This document shows positions 10,513-22,040 of a stretch of DNA of 64,000 bases, one piece after another. The stretch is from Cymodocea nodosa (lineage: Eukaryota; Streptophyta; Magnoliopsida; Alismatales; Cymodoceaceae). Every line of letters begins with the position of its first letter. The first letter of the stretch is position 1. Where the stretch lies: contig JAZBRI010000009.1 of NCBI GenBank assembly GCA_036874045.1, positions 62,001 to 126,000 on the forward strand, given 5' to 3'. Made by a program: the position numbers and the translations under genes. Below the pieces are notes generated by a model. It did no database searches. It was not told where the DNA came from and saw only the letters and a list, made by a program, of their open reading frames with translations.

Positions 10513-11114
10513 TGTAAAGTTAAGATTTGTGCATTTTATTATATGTTAAAGCATGCATTTTATGGATAACAAGTGCATAGTATATGATTTTTATATTGAA
10601 TTACATGAAAGTTATATTTTTAGGCTATGCATGTTTTTAGGAATTAAAAATAGAATAATGCACAAATTTACCTTTAATGGAATTAATGTTAAGTTTAATA
10701 GCCCACGTGTAGACACTTAGTTATTTAGGATAAATTACATGGAACACAATTGTATTGCACGCATGATCTTCACTTATCAATTTCACTTATGCATTCCAAA
10801 GATTTAGTATTAAGATATAAAAGTGATGCATGATAAGAATATAAGATTATACTTTCATCATCTTAATGAAATATTGTTATAGATGCACCTATAATAATTG
10901 TCTTAATTATTCATGATATAATTTTACATGTGATTGAATAATCTTAATTTGTGTATGAGTTTTATTGATGAAAATAGGTGACATCAAGGAATTATACGAT
11001 GGTTAAATCTCAGCCCTTGGATGGTGTATCAAAAGGTAGAATGGGGTGGGATAAATCTCAGCCATTGGATCAATCTTGGAAGACCAAGAGTCACCAATAT
11101 TAATAGGAGTAAGC
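10513..11114 (+). repeat. AthA 5' LTR, left part
   Basis: Near-identical to 35400-35999 of the 3' LTR. It breaks off at TAAGC (11110-11114), the left target duplication of AthB, and resumes at 22041 or 22046. Confidence 0.95.
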
Positions 11115-12651
11115 TGTTCAAGCTTTAATTTTGCCCATTTTTAATGAATTTTATAAGTAATTTTGCATGATATTATATATCTATGATGGATAAATGATAT
11201 TAATTATGGGTAATATAAGTCCTGAAATATAGTGCAATATAGAAATTTAATTAACAAGTGCATCCCCCATTGGATATAATTTTACATGAAACACATTGAT
11301 TTATTTTGCATGTCCTATGTTGGCTAACGTCTCTTGGAGTTCAACTTCCATTAATTGTAGGTAACTTATATATGGGAGGAGCTTAATGCAAAAGACCAAA
11401 GAAGATGTAAAGAATCAAAATTTGGTGGACTAAACTTTAAAAAAGAGGACATGCCAACACCTTATTGGCCCTCCTAGATCTATGGCATCTTATTGGCTTG
11501 GTGATAAAACCAAGGTGCCACATCAAAGAGAGAGAATACAAAACAACATAAATACAAGGGGAGAGGAATTTCAGCCAACAACTTGGTGTTTCCAACGAGA
11601 GAAAGAAGGAGGAGAAGAAGCTTGGAGGTGAGGCTTGTGCTTCCAAAGAGAGACCATCCATTCATGCTATTCACCATTCCAAGGGCTAAGGAGAAGACGT
11701 CCAAGCTTGGAGGTGGATTTGCTGCCAAGTTCCATTGAATTCAAAGCTCTAGAGAAGAAGATAAGAAGCTCCTAAGGTAGTGACAACTCTTAGAGTTTAT
11801 TATTTTCTTGTGTAGAAGGAAGAATTGATGAGAAATGGTGGTGAACATCTCAATTATATGTCTTCTTAGCTAGATAGAGTTCAATGAATGTATATGAATG
11901 TTTAATTCTTCTTTTCAACTTCTAATTTGCATCCTCTATTCACGTGTATTGTTGGGGCTGTTGGTGAGGCTTTCACACGAGTGAATGACACTCACCAATG
12001 GTGGCTTGGCGCATTTGAGAAGAAGGTGTGAATTGAAAGAAGAAGAAAATAAGTGTTGATGTTCATTTGAATGAAGAACCTATCACTTATCTCTAGTTGT
12101 TAATTTTAATTTCAGTAGTTAATTGAGTTTGTTATATCTTATATTGATCACATTTTGTCCTAATCAATCTCCAAAAAGAATTTCTAATGCAAGTAGTATA
12201 GTATAGTTTAGCTAGATTAGCAAATAGCATAGTTGCATGCATTTAGTATAAATTAGAATAGAGTAGTATAGTCTATTGAACCTTCTTGTTTTATTTTTCT
12301 TTCCTTAATATTGATGCATGGATATCACTTCTGAAATCACGTGGAACTTGTGTGTATGTTATAATTGAATGAGTTGATAGATTTACAAGTAAAGAAATTG
12401 ATTCACATCACCATTTTCCACTACACATTGCCTTGAAATTGCATGATTTGTGAGCTTGTGTTAACTTTGATTATTCTACATTCACATGTCATTAATTTAC
12501 TGAAGTATACCTAAGAGCTTGAAGAACAAGTTGAGTAATAGTTGATTAAGTCATAAACACAATCCTTGTGGAAGAATGACCTGTATTTGCCATGTACACC
12601 AAAAGAACTGTGCACTTGCAGCAAAGCTTGAGCTAAAAATATAGCTCAACA
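11115..12651 (+). repeat. AthB 5' LTR
   Basis: Begins TGTTCAAGCT and ends ATAGCTCAACA. The ORFs read on its minus strand (11437-11728) recur in the other LTR because the LTRs are near-identical; they are not evidence of a gene. Confidence 0.96.
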
Positions 12652-12657
12652 AGTTTT

Positions 12658-12675
12658 TGGCGCCATTGCCGGGGA
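12658..12675 (+). other. AthB primer binding site
   Basis: TGGCGCCATTGCCGGGGA begins six bases after the LTR end. It is one base off the usual Athila primer site, generally ascribed to tRNA-Asp. Confidence 0.9.
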
Positions 12676-12779
12676 TTGGCAATTTGGCTTAGTTTATTTT
12701 TACCATATTTGAAGTTCTTAGTTGGTTGTTTGACAAATTTTGATAAACATATCTTTCTTGTGCTTAGTTGTGAATTTTA

Positions 12780-15700
12780 TTGCTTAAATTTCTTGCAAGT
12801 ATGTCAAATTTTCGTCATGATGATCCTTTTAAGTTTATAAATGATTTTTTATCTGAAAGTGCTTGTTCTTATTGCCATGTAAAAGGTCATGATGAAAGCA
12901 TTTGTACCAGCAAGTTATTTAATATAAAAATTCAACCAGTAGAAGAAACAACTCATGTTAGTGATGAATATGATGTCTTGCATGATGCTAGTGAATTTTC
13001 TTACGATTTTGATATGCATAAATCTCATATTGATGAAAGAAATGATGTTTTTGATTGCTCTCATGTTAGTAGTAGTTCTATAGAAGAGTCCATGAGGAAT
13101 ATAGAGAGAATCATAGAGTTAGGAGATAGCTATTATGTTGCCACTAAGCTCCTACAACAAAAAGAAGATGTAATTGTCATAGATGATGAAGAAGACTCTA
13201 ATGTAGATAAAAACGTGAATTTAATCTTAAGATCTGGAAAAACCATAGAAAGAAACATATTAGAACATGAAAGTGAAGAAAAACAAAGTGAAGAAAACGT
13301 AGATGAAAAGGAAGAAAATATGTTGACAAGAGATGAACATAAGGATGTAGAACTAGAACATGAAGGAGTTGAACTTGAAAAATGTCTAATGGATGAAACT
13401 AATGAAGAATTAATTGAAGAAAACCCTATTATAGACTTAGAAATGGATAAAAAGAAAGAAGAAACATCTGAAAATATGAACAACAAACCACCATTTCCTA
13501 GTCGGCTTGACAACAACAAAGAAAATGAGGAAAATGAAGCTATAAGAACCATATTTGAGAAAATCAATGTTAATATGCCTATGTTAGAATTAATTAGAAA
13601 AATTCCAGCATATGGGAGGGTGCTTAAAAACCTTTGTACCAAGCATAGGAAGCCAAGAAAAAAATTAAGTAAGCAAGTTTATTTAACCGAGTTAAGTAGT
13701 TCAATGTTGCTTGATAGTTTAGCTAAAAAATTCAATGATCCTGGTGTTCCTCTAATAACTTGCTTAATAAGGAATGTTTTAATTGAAAAAGCATTATTAG
13801 ATCTTGGTGCAGGAGTTAACGTGATGCCAAAACACTTATATGAACAATTGGGAATCACAAGAATTAAGAAAACTAGAACACTAATTAAACTAGCTGATAG
13901 ATCATATAGGAGTCCCATGGGTATTGTAGAAGATGTCTTAATTCAAATTGAAGATTTTATATACCCAGCCGACTTTATCATTTTAGAAACCAATGCACCA
14001 ACTTGTGAACCAAATGAATCTACATTGATCCTAGGGAGACCATTCTTAGCAACTATTAATGCCCACATTAATTGCAGAAATGGTAAAATGTCAATCTCCT
14101 TTAACAATAAGGTGATATCATTGAACATTTTTAAAAGAGATAGGACTATAAACCATCAAGTAGATGACAACATTAGTGTAAGCATTTTTGAATTATTTGA
14201 AGAAGTTGAAAATAGTAGTAATGAGGAAGAACTTAGTGCTGAAATTTGCTTTCTAGACGTTGAAGATAATCTAGAACACAAGGCATCGTTACAAGAGAAT
14301 AGTGGTGAGCATGAAATGAATAATGACTTGATTTTAGAAGTTAAGGAAAGGAATAAATTAAAAGCACTCCCACAAAATCTGAAATATGCATTTATAGATA
14401 AGCAAAATGAATATCCTGTTATAATTGGAGCAAACTTAATCCCAAACCAAGAAGAAAAATTAATGAAGATATTAAGTAAAAACAAGAGAGCTCTTGGTTG
14501 GCAATTGAGTGATATTGTAGGAGTTAGTCCCACTATAGTTCAACATAGAATTATCCTAGAAGATGAGAACTATGCCTTTAGAGAACCTCAACGTAGATTA
14601 AATCCCCAAATGAGTAAGGTGGTAAAGAAGGAGATAGTTAAATGGCTTGACAATGGCTTATATACCCTATTAGTGATAGTAGGTGGGTAAGCCCTGTGCA
14701 TGTAGTACCTAAGAAATCGGGCTTTACAGTAGTTGAAAATCAAGATCATGAGTTAGTGCCTACTAGAATAAAAACTAGTTGGAGGGTATGTATTGATTAT
14801 CGTAAATTGAATTCTGCAACTCGTAAAGATCATTTCCCATTGCCATTTGTTGATCAGATGCTAGAAAGATAGCTGGACATGAATTTTATTGTTTTCTTGA
14901 TGGATACTCTAGGTACAATCAAATACCCATAATCTCTAAGGATCAAGAAAAGACTACTTTTACTTGTCCAAGCGGAACCTATGCTTTTAGGCGTATGCCT
15001 TTCGGTTTATGTAATGCGCCTGCAACATTTCAAAGATGCATGGCAGGAATTTTTTATGATATGAATGAAAAATTTTTAGAAATTTTCATGGATGACTTTT
15101 TTGTTTTTGGCAAAAATTTTGATATTTGTTTACATCATTTAGATATGGTTTTGTAAAGATGTGTTGAAAAGAATTTTATTTTAAATTGGAAAAAGTGCCA
15201 TTTCATGGTGAATGAAGGCATAGTTCTTGGGCATGTGATATCTAATAGAGGGATTGAGGTGGATAAGGCAAAAATTGACGTTATATCTCATTTGTAGCCA
15301 CCTAAATTTGTTAAGGAGGTTAGAAGCTTTTTAGGACATGTTGGTTTTTATCGTAGATTTATTCATGATTTTAGCAAGATAGCAAGACCTATAACTAATT
15401 TACTTGCAAAGGATTCTGAGTTTGTTTTTGATGAACATTGTCTTGCTGCCTTTAATCAACTTAAGCATGCATTAATATCTCCTCCTATAATTCATGCCCC
15501 AATATGGGATTATCCTTTTGAAATTATGTGTGATGCCTCCAATTATGCAGTAGGTGCAGTACTTGGGCAAATAATTGATAAGAAACATCATGTCATATGC
15601 TATGCTAGTAAAACTTTGAATGAAGCTCAAGTAAATTATACTACCATAGAAAAAGAATTTCTTGCTGTTGTTTTTGCTCTAGATAAATTTAGACCATATT

Positions 15701-17247
15701 TAGTTTGTAATCAAGTTATTGTGCATACTGATCATGCAGCTATTAAACATTTGATGAGTAAAAAAGATGCAAAACCAAGATTAATTCGTTGGGTTTTATT
15801 GTTGCAAGAATTCAACATAGAAATTAAAGATAAGGTTGGAAAAGAAAATTTAGTTGCTGATCACCTCTCTAGATTAGAAAATATTCCAGCATGCAATAAT
15901 GTGATTAATGAAAAATTTCCTGATGAGAGTTTATTTCTAGTTGGTAAGTTACCTTGGTTTGCAGACATTGCTAACTATCTTGCTACAGGGTTAATACCAA
16001 CTGATTTATCTAAACCAGATAAGAAAAGATTGAGGTACATGGCTAAACATTATGTTTGGATGGAACCTTATTTGTATAAAATGGGTTCTGATCAAATTTT
16101 AAGAAGATGTCTTCCTGAAGATGAAATTGCTAATGTCTTAAATTTTTGTCATAATCATGCTTGTGGAGGTCATCTTAGCCATAAAAAAACTTCTTTGAAA
16201 ATTCTTGAATGTGGATTTTATTAGCCTTCTCTAATTAAAGACTCTAAAGATCATTGTAGACATTGTGATAGATGCCAAAGAATGGGAAAAATTTCCAAAC
16301 GAAATATGATGCCTTTGAATCCTATCATTGAAGTTGAAATTTTTGATGTTTGGGGCATTGATTTCATGGGACCATTTCCCATTTCTTTTGGTTATTCTTA
16401 TATTTTGTTGACTATTGATTATGTTTCTAAATGGATTGAAGCTATCCCAACTAAGAGAAATGATGCTAAAGTTGTTGTTGATTTTCTTAGATCTAACATT
16501 TTTGCTAGATTTGGTATTCCAAGAGCTATAATTAGTGATAATGGACCTCACTTTTGCAATAGAGTATTTCAAATGGCTTTGAGGAAGTATGGGGTTACTC
16601 ACAAGTTAGCAACACCATATCTTCCTCAAACAAGTGGGCAAGTTGAGTTATCCAATAGACAAATCAAGCACATGCTCGAAAAAGTAATCAAACCAAGTAA
16701 GAAGGATTGGGTAGAAAAGCTTAATGATGCACTTTGGGGTTATAAGACTGCCCATAAAACTGTGTTGGGAATGTCACCATTTAGAGTAGTTTATGGGAAA
16801 GCATGTCATTTACCTATAGAAATAGAACATAAAGCAGAATGGGCTATTAGAACATTTAACATGTGTGTTGATGATGCAGGAAAAGCAAGAAAATATCAAC
16901 TCAATGAGCTAGAAGAAATAAGAAGAGAGGCTTATGAAAATGCAAAGATTGCAAAAGAACGAGCAAAAGCATTCCATGACAAGAAAATTTTGAGAAAGGA
17001 CTTTCATGAGGGACAAGAAGTTTTATTGTATAACTCTAGATTACATTTGTTCCCTAGAAAATTTAAGACTAGATGGACAAGACCATTCATCATTAAACAT
17101 ATATATAATCACGGAGCTATAGCTATAGAAAATTGTAAGACAAGATTTAAAACTGTAGTGAATGGTCAAAGACTTAAAGAATATTATCCTGGAAAAACCT
17201 ACAATCATGGAGAGAGTGCTTTGTTGTTGGAACCCAATTATAATTAG
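12780..17247 (+). pseudogene. pol: AthB pol: knuckle-protease-reverse transcriptase-RNase H-integrase
   Basis: No Gag domain precedes the protease. The ORF opens about 100 bp after the primer site (ATG 12780, or 12799) with a knuckle-like CSYCHVKGHDESIC (CX2CX4HX4C), then a long acidic linker, protease (LLDLGAGVNVMPK, about 13800), reverse transcriptase (FMDDFFVFG, about 15090), RNase H ([15 protein letters not shown], 15526), integrase zinc site ([10 protein letters not shown]...HCDRCQRMG) and catalytic DDE ([29 protein letters not shown]). The tail has [14 protein letters not shown] and a GPY/F-like [12 protein letters not shown]. Breaks: one-base deletions near 14660 and 14870, TAA 15156, TAG 15297, TAG 16222. 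The frame otherwise stays open to TAG 17245. Confidence 0.9.
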
Positions 17248-17556
17248 TGTTTGTATGTATTTAGTTGTAGATGTAGTTTTTCTTTTCTTAATTCTTAGTA
17301 ATTTTTCATTCTATGTATTAGTGTGTTAGTAGTTAACAATAAAATTTATTATTGCAAGTTCACGTCAAAATTTTATATGCTTATTATCATGCATCTATCC
17401 TTGTTGTTTCATGTCATCTTGAATTTATATAGTGAACCATTCATGCTGAAATTTTATGATATATGATGGTACTTGTATACTTTGATGATATTTCACCATG
17501 TAAATAACTCTTGCATATACTCTTGAATTACATAACTGATGTGAATGTTTTAGTGC
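17248..17556 (+). other. AthB pol-gag spacer with candidate 3' splice site
   Basis: AT-rich noncoding stretch of about 310 bp between the pol stop and the gag start. It ends CTGATGTGAATGTTTTAG (acceptor AG at 17552-17553), a pyrimidine-leaning tract with a possible branch site, four bases before ATG 17557. It is a candidate acceptor for a gag mRNA. A candidate donor, GCAA|GTATGT, lies near 12795; that pairing is speculative. Confidence 0.45.
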
Positions 17557-18948
17557 ATGAAAAGTTGGGAGAGAGGCATAGATAACAGGTTGATACGCAT
17601 AGAGAATCAAAAAGAAACACACATGGCAACAAACAATAATGAGAGGAGGGTGGTGCTCAAGGACATGTTCTATCCTACACAGAGAAGTATGATCACTTGC
17701 ATTCAACTACCAGATGAGAATGAAGCACATTTTGAGTTGAAATCCCACTACATCAGCTAATTACCAAAGTTCATGGAACACGATGATGAGGATGCTTATG
17801 GCTTCCTTGAAGAATTTGAAGATGTATGCAACTTAATGAAGATACAAAATCTGACAGATGATTCCATCCTATTGAGATTTGTTCCCTTTGCCTTGAGAGA
17901 CCAAGCAAGAAGGTGACTTCAAAGTTTACCACCCAACTCTATTACTTCATGGGAGCAATTTAGTGCCATCTTTTTGAAAAGATTCTATCCAATTGCCAAA
18001 ACAAATGAGATGAGAAAGGTTATTAATTCTTGCTATCAAATGCCATAAGAATCATTTGCTAATTTCTTTAGCAGGTTCAATGAATTGCTTGTGAGGTGTC
18101 CACATCATGGGATACCCTTGTGGAGACAATGCCAAATCGTGTATGATGGAATCCCTACATCAGTAAAGGGCTTGCTGGAATCCATGGTGCAAGGAGACTT
18201 TGCAAATCTTGAAGACAAAGTGGCATGGAACTTCTTGGGAGAGTTGGCAGCAAAGACATTAAGTTGGGAGAAATCCTCTCCAAGATCTGAAACAAGGCAA
18301 GAGAAGGGCATTCATTCCATAAATGCAACCACGGCCCTTGAAATGAAATATGGAAGCCTATTGAAAAGGGTTGAAGCAATAGAAGGAAAAGGGAAAGAAC
18401 CACTCAAGTGCTTGGGATGTAATATGGTAGGCCATATTGTGAATGAATGTCCTATGTTGGCTAACCCTTCTACTGATGTTCAGGAAATATACACAAGGAA
18501 CAATCAAAGGCAAGAAGTTTATGGCAACTCCTACAACCCATCTTGGAGGAACCACCCAAACTTTTCATGGAGAAACTCACATTTTCAAGATAATCAACAT
18601 GGTGAATCCTCAAATTTTCAAGGCAATCAACCTACACGAAATACTATGGAATTGGCTAAGAAAAATGATCATTCAGTAGCAATAGAAGACATGGGAAAGA
18701 AGATAGACAGCTTGATCAAAGGCATGGAAGCATTTGCCATGAACAACGCTAAGTATCAACCAATTGTGCATGCTAATGCACAATCAATCAGCAAGATAGA
18801 GGCACAACTATCCCAAATATCAGCAAGGCTTGCGAGAGGGAGAAAGGAACCATTCCAAGCCAAGCTATCACAAATCCACGTGTCAACCAAGTGGAGACAA
18901 CTTCAGGAGAAAAGTAAAGAGAAGAATCACTTGCAATCAACAAGATAG
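17557..18948 (+). pseudogene. gag: AthB gag, located downstream of integrase
   Basis: One frame from ATG 17557 (an alternative start is MATNNNERR at 17623) to TAG at 18946. N-terminal region FELKSHYIS...EDAYGFLEEFEDVCNLM, then a Retrotrans_gag-type domain (FALRDQARR, SITSWEQFSAIFLKRFYP, ELLVRCPHHGIP; about 17890-18120), a CCHC knuckle CLGCNMVGHIVNEC (about 18410), a WRNHPNFSWRN repeat-like stretch and a C-terminal coiled coil. Stops at 17758 (TAA), 17914 (TGA) and 18046 (TAA) fall where CAA, TGG and CAA are expected. About 460 residues, normal for an Athila Gag but in the place where Athila elements carry an env-like ORF. Confidence 0.9.
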
Positions 18949-20503
18949 CTAGAGGCAACCTTTTATCTCCACAACTTATGCTCGGCTTATTTGATAAGAG
19001 ACTTATTTTATTTCATGCTTGAGATGTTTAATTTTAAAGAACAGAATTTGATGATATATTTGAAAGTAGTTAGATGCATGATTTTCAAATACTTGAAGGG
19101 TGTAGAATGGGTTGAAAGACTTTATCATGATATCATGTGTTTGTTTGACAAATTGATGTTCAACCATAATTAGAGTTAAATACATTTTATCTACACCACT
19201 TGAAGAGCAGTGCACAATAGGAATGCGCTAACATTTTTTTTTTACTTATTCTTATTGTTGAAACAATCCTTTCTAGATTGAGGACAATGCAGGAACTAAG
19301 TGCGGGGGGGAGGAGAAAGTAAAAAAATGTTTTAGGATGCATACTACAACAATGAAATTGAAAATTTTCCAAATGTAAGTTTCTTTCACAAGCAGGTTGG
19401 TGGTAAGTTTGAAAATTCATTCTATATGTTGCATGCCACCATGTTTTATGTGTATCCATGATAAGAACTTGCATGTCAATTTTTTTTAGGAAATAGCTTT
19501 GTTAGTTTAATTTTGATTTTGAATTATTGCATCTTAGCCTTACTAGCATGCTACTCAATCTCCATTGTATGCTCTTAAGGTTAAGATCATTAATTCTTTA
19601 TTAGTTTTAGCTTTGTTTTCATTTGAACTTAATTTCTTTTTGTGGCATGTTGAATTTTCCTCAGTAATGTTCTTTCCTTATGATGTCTTACACTTAGAGC
19701 TGAGCTTATCTTTAAGGTGAGGATAGGAATATGCATTTGAGATGCCAACCATAGTTTCTTACTTATAACATATACACATTCTTGCACTAGACTCTTAATC
19801 ATGTGGTATCTAGAGGACTCTTCTTATGACATGAATCTTGAGGAGTGGCTTAGGAAATCTTTCCAATAGGTTGTCCCATGAGAAGGGTAGATATATGAAT
19901 TTGGGAATAAGGTTTGATACCCGTTCTCATAAGGTTGCTGGGGACGGAGGCTAAGTAACCTCTTAGTCTTCACATGTAAACCCTTTATGGGAGGTATCCT
20001 AAGGGTAGTGGTAGGATGTGAGAAAAGAGAGGTTTCAAAAAAAAAAAAAAAAAAAAAAGAAGAAGAAGAAGAAGAAGAAGAAGTTGTTATATAGAATGAA
20101 TAAAGAAAATACTTTTATAGAATAAAAAAAAAAAAAAAAAACTCAATTGAAAATAAAGGGGCAATGTACTAGAGGATAGAAGCCTAAAGAAACCTTCATG
20201 TATTCTTGGATTAAGTGAGATGAACCTAGATGCTATTGATTATGGGTTTAAGCACTTTGCACTTAATAGTATCTTTAAAAACTTATTTTCCTTAGGTTGG
20301 CATTAGATGTCTATTCTATATTCCTCACCATTACAGGAACTCAGCTTGTGAGTGGAGATTATCTATAAGTATTGTTGCATTACTTAGTGAGAATTTAATT
20401 TGCCTTAATTTTCTTTATTGTGTTTGTTTGTTTAAAAGGGGTTCCTTAATCTTTTCTTCTTAAATTTTGCCAGAGGACTAGCAAAGTTTAAGTGTGGGGG
20501 GGG
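18949..20503 (+). other. AthB 3' noncoding region with two G-rich purine tracts
   Basis: No coding potential. Holds the Athila-style box ATTGAGGACAATG followed by a G-run (19304-19313), poly(A) and (GAA)n tracts (20038-20082), another poly(A) run (about 20123-20141), and GGACTAGCAAAG then a G-run (20496-20503) directly before the 3' LTR. The last is the polypurine tract that would prime plus-strand synthesis; the inner one may be a second primer. Confidence 0.8.
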
Positions 20504-22040
20504 TGTTCAAGCTTTAATTTTGCCCATTTTTAATGAATTTTATAAGTAATTTTGCATGATATTATATATCTATGATGGATAAATGATATTAATTATGGGT
20601 AATATAAGTCCTGAAATATAGTGCAATATAGAAATTTAATTAACAAGTGCATCCCCCATTGGATATAATTTTACATGAAACACATTGATTTATTTTGCAT
20701 GTCCTATGTTGGCTAATGTCTCTTGGAGTTCAACTTCCATTAATTGTAGGTAACTTATATATGGGAGGAGCTTAATGCAAAAGACCAAAGAAGATGTAAA
20801 GAATCAAAATTTGGTGGACTAAACTTTAAAAAAGAGGACATGCCAACACCTTATTGGCCCTCCTAGATCTATGGCATCTTATTGGCTTGGTGATAAAACC
20901 AAGGTGCCACATCAAAGAGAGAGAATACAAAACAACATAAATACAAGGGGAGAGGAATTTCAGCCAACAACTTGGTGTTTCCAACGAGAGAAAGAAGGAG
21001 GAGAAGAAGCTTGGAGGTGAGGCTTGTGCTTCCAAAGAGAGACCATCCATTCATGCTATTCACCATTCCAAGGGCTAAGGAGAAGACGTCCAAGCTTGGA
21101 GGTGGATTTGCTGCCAAGTTCCATTGAATTCAAAGCTCTAGAGAAGAAGATAAGAAGCTCCTAAGGTAGTGACAACTCTTAGAGTTTATTATTTTCTTGT
21201 GTAGAAGGAAGAATTGATGAGAAATGGTGGTGAACATCTCAATTATATGTCTTCTTAGCTAGATAGAGTTCAATGAATGTATATGAATGTTTAATTCTTC
21301 TTTTCAACTTCTAATTTGCATCCTCTATTCACGTGTATTGTTGGGACTGTTGGTGAGGCTTTCACACGAGTGAATGACACTCACCAATGGTGGCTTGGCG
21401 CATTTGAGAAGAAGGTGTGAATTGAAAGAAGAAGAAAATAAGTGTTGATGTTCATTTGAATGAAGAACCTATCACTTATCTCTAGTTGTTAATTTTAATT
21501 TCAGTAGTTAATTGAGTTTGTTATATCTTATATTGATCACATTTTGTCCTAATCAATCTCCAAAAAGAATTTCTAATGCAAGTAGTATAGTATAGTTTAG
21601 CTAGATTAGCAAATAGCATAGTTGCATGCATTTAGTATAAATTAGAATAGAGTAGTATAGTCTATTGAACCTTCTTGTTTTATTTTTCTTTCCTTAATAT
21701 TGATGCATGGATATCACTTCTGAAATCACGTGGAACTTGTGTGCATGTTTTAATTGAATGAGTTGATAGATTTACAAGTAAAGAAATTGATTCACATCAC
21801 CATTTTCCACTACACATTGCCTTGAAATTGCATGATTTGTGAGCTTGTGTTAACTTTGATTATTCTACATTCACATGTCATTAATTTACTGAAGTATACC
21901 TAAGAGCTTGAAGAACAAGTTGAGTAATAGTTGATTAAGTCATAAACACAATCCTTGTGGAAGAATAACCTGTATTTGCCATGTACACCAAAAGAACTGT
22001 GCACTTGCAACAAAGCTTGAGCTAAAAATATAGCTCAACA
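20504..22040 (+). repeat. AthB 3' LTR
   Basis: Same length as the 5' LTR with about six substitutions by eye (around 0.4%), mostly transitions. This makes AthB the most recent insertion whose age can be judged here. Confidence 0.96.

Larger units (their letters stand above)
11115..22040 (+). mobile_element. AthB: young Ty3/gypsy Athila-type retrotransposon with gag downstream of pol
   Basis: Two LTRs of 1537 bp (11115-12651 and 20504-22040, about six differences), the target duplication TAAGC on both sides (11110-11114, 22041-22045), primer site at 12658, PR-RT-RH-IN (12780-17247), gag (17557-18948) and a G-rich tract directly before the 3' LTR. It is structurally complete and recently inserted, yet gag and pol both carry stops and frameshifts, so proteins must have come from another copy. 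The gag-after-integrase order matches AthA. Confidence 0.93.

Noticed and set aside
11437..11728. Minus-strand ORFs repeated at 20826-21117
   Set aside because: Located in the near-identical AthB LTRs; identity reflects LTR pairing, not selection.
13133..13642. 169-residue minus-strand ORF, serine/phenylalanine-rich
   Set aside because: Antisense shadow of the Glu/Lys-rich linker in AthB pol.
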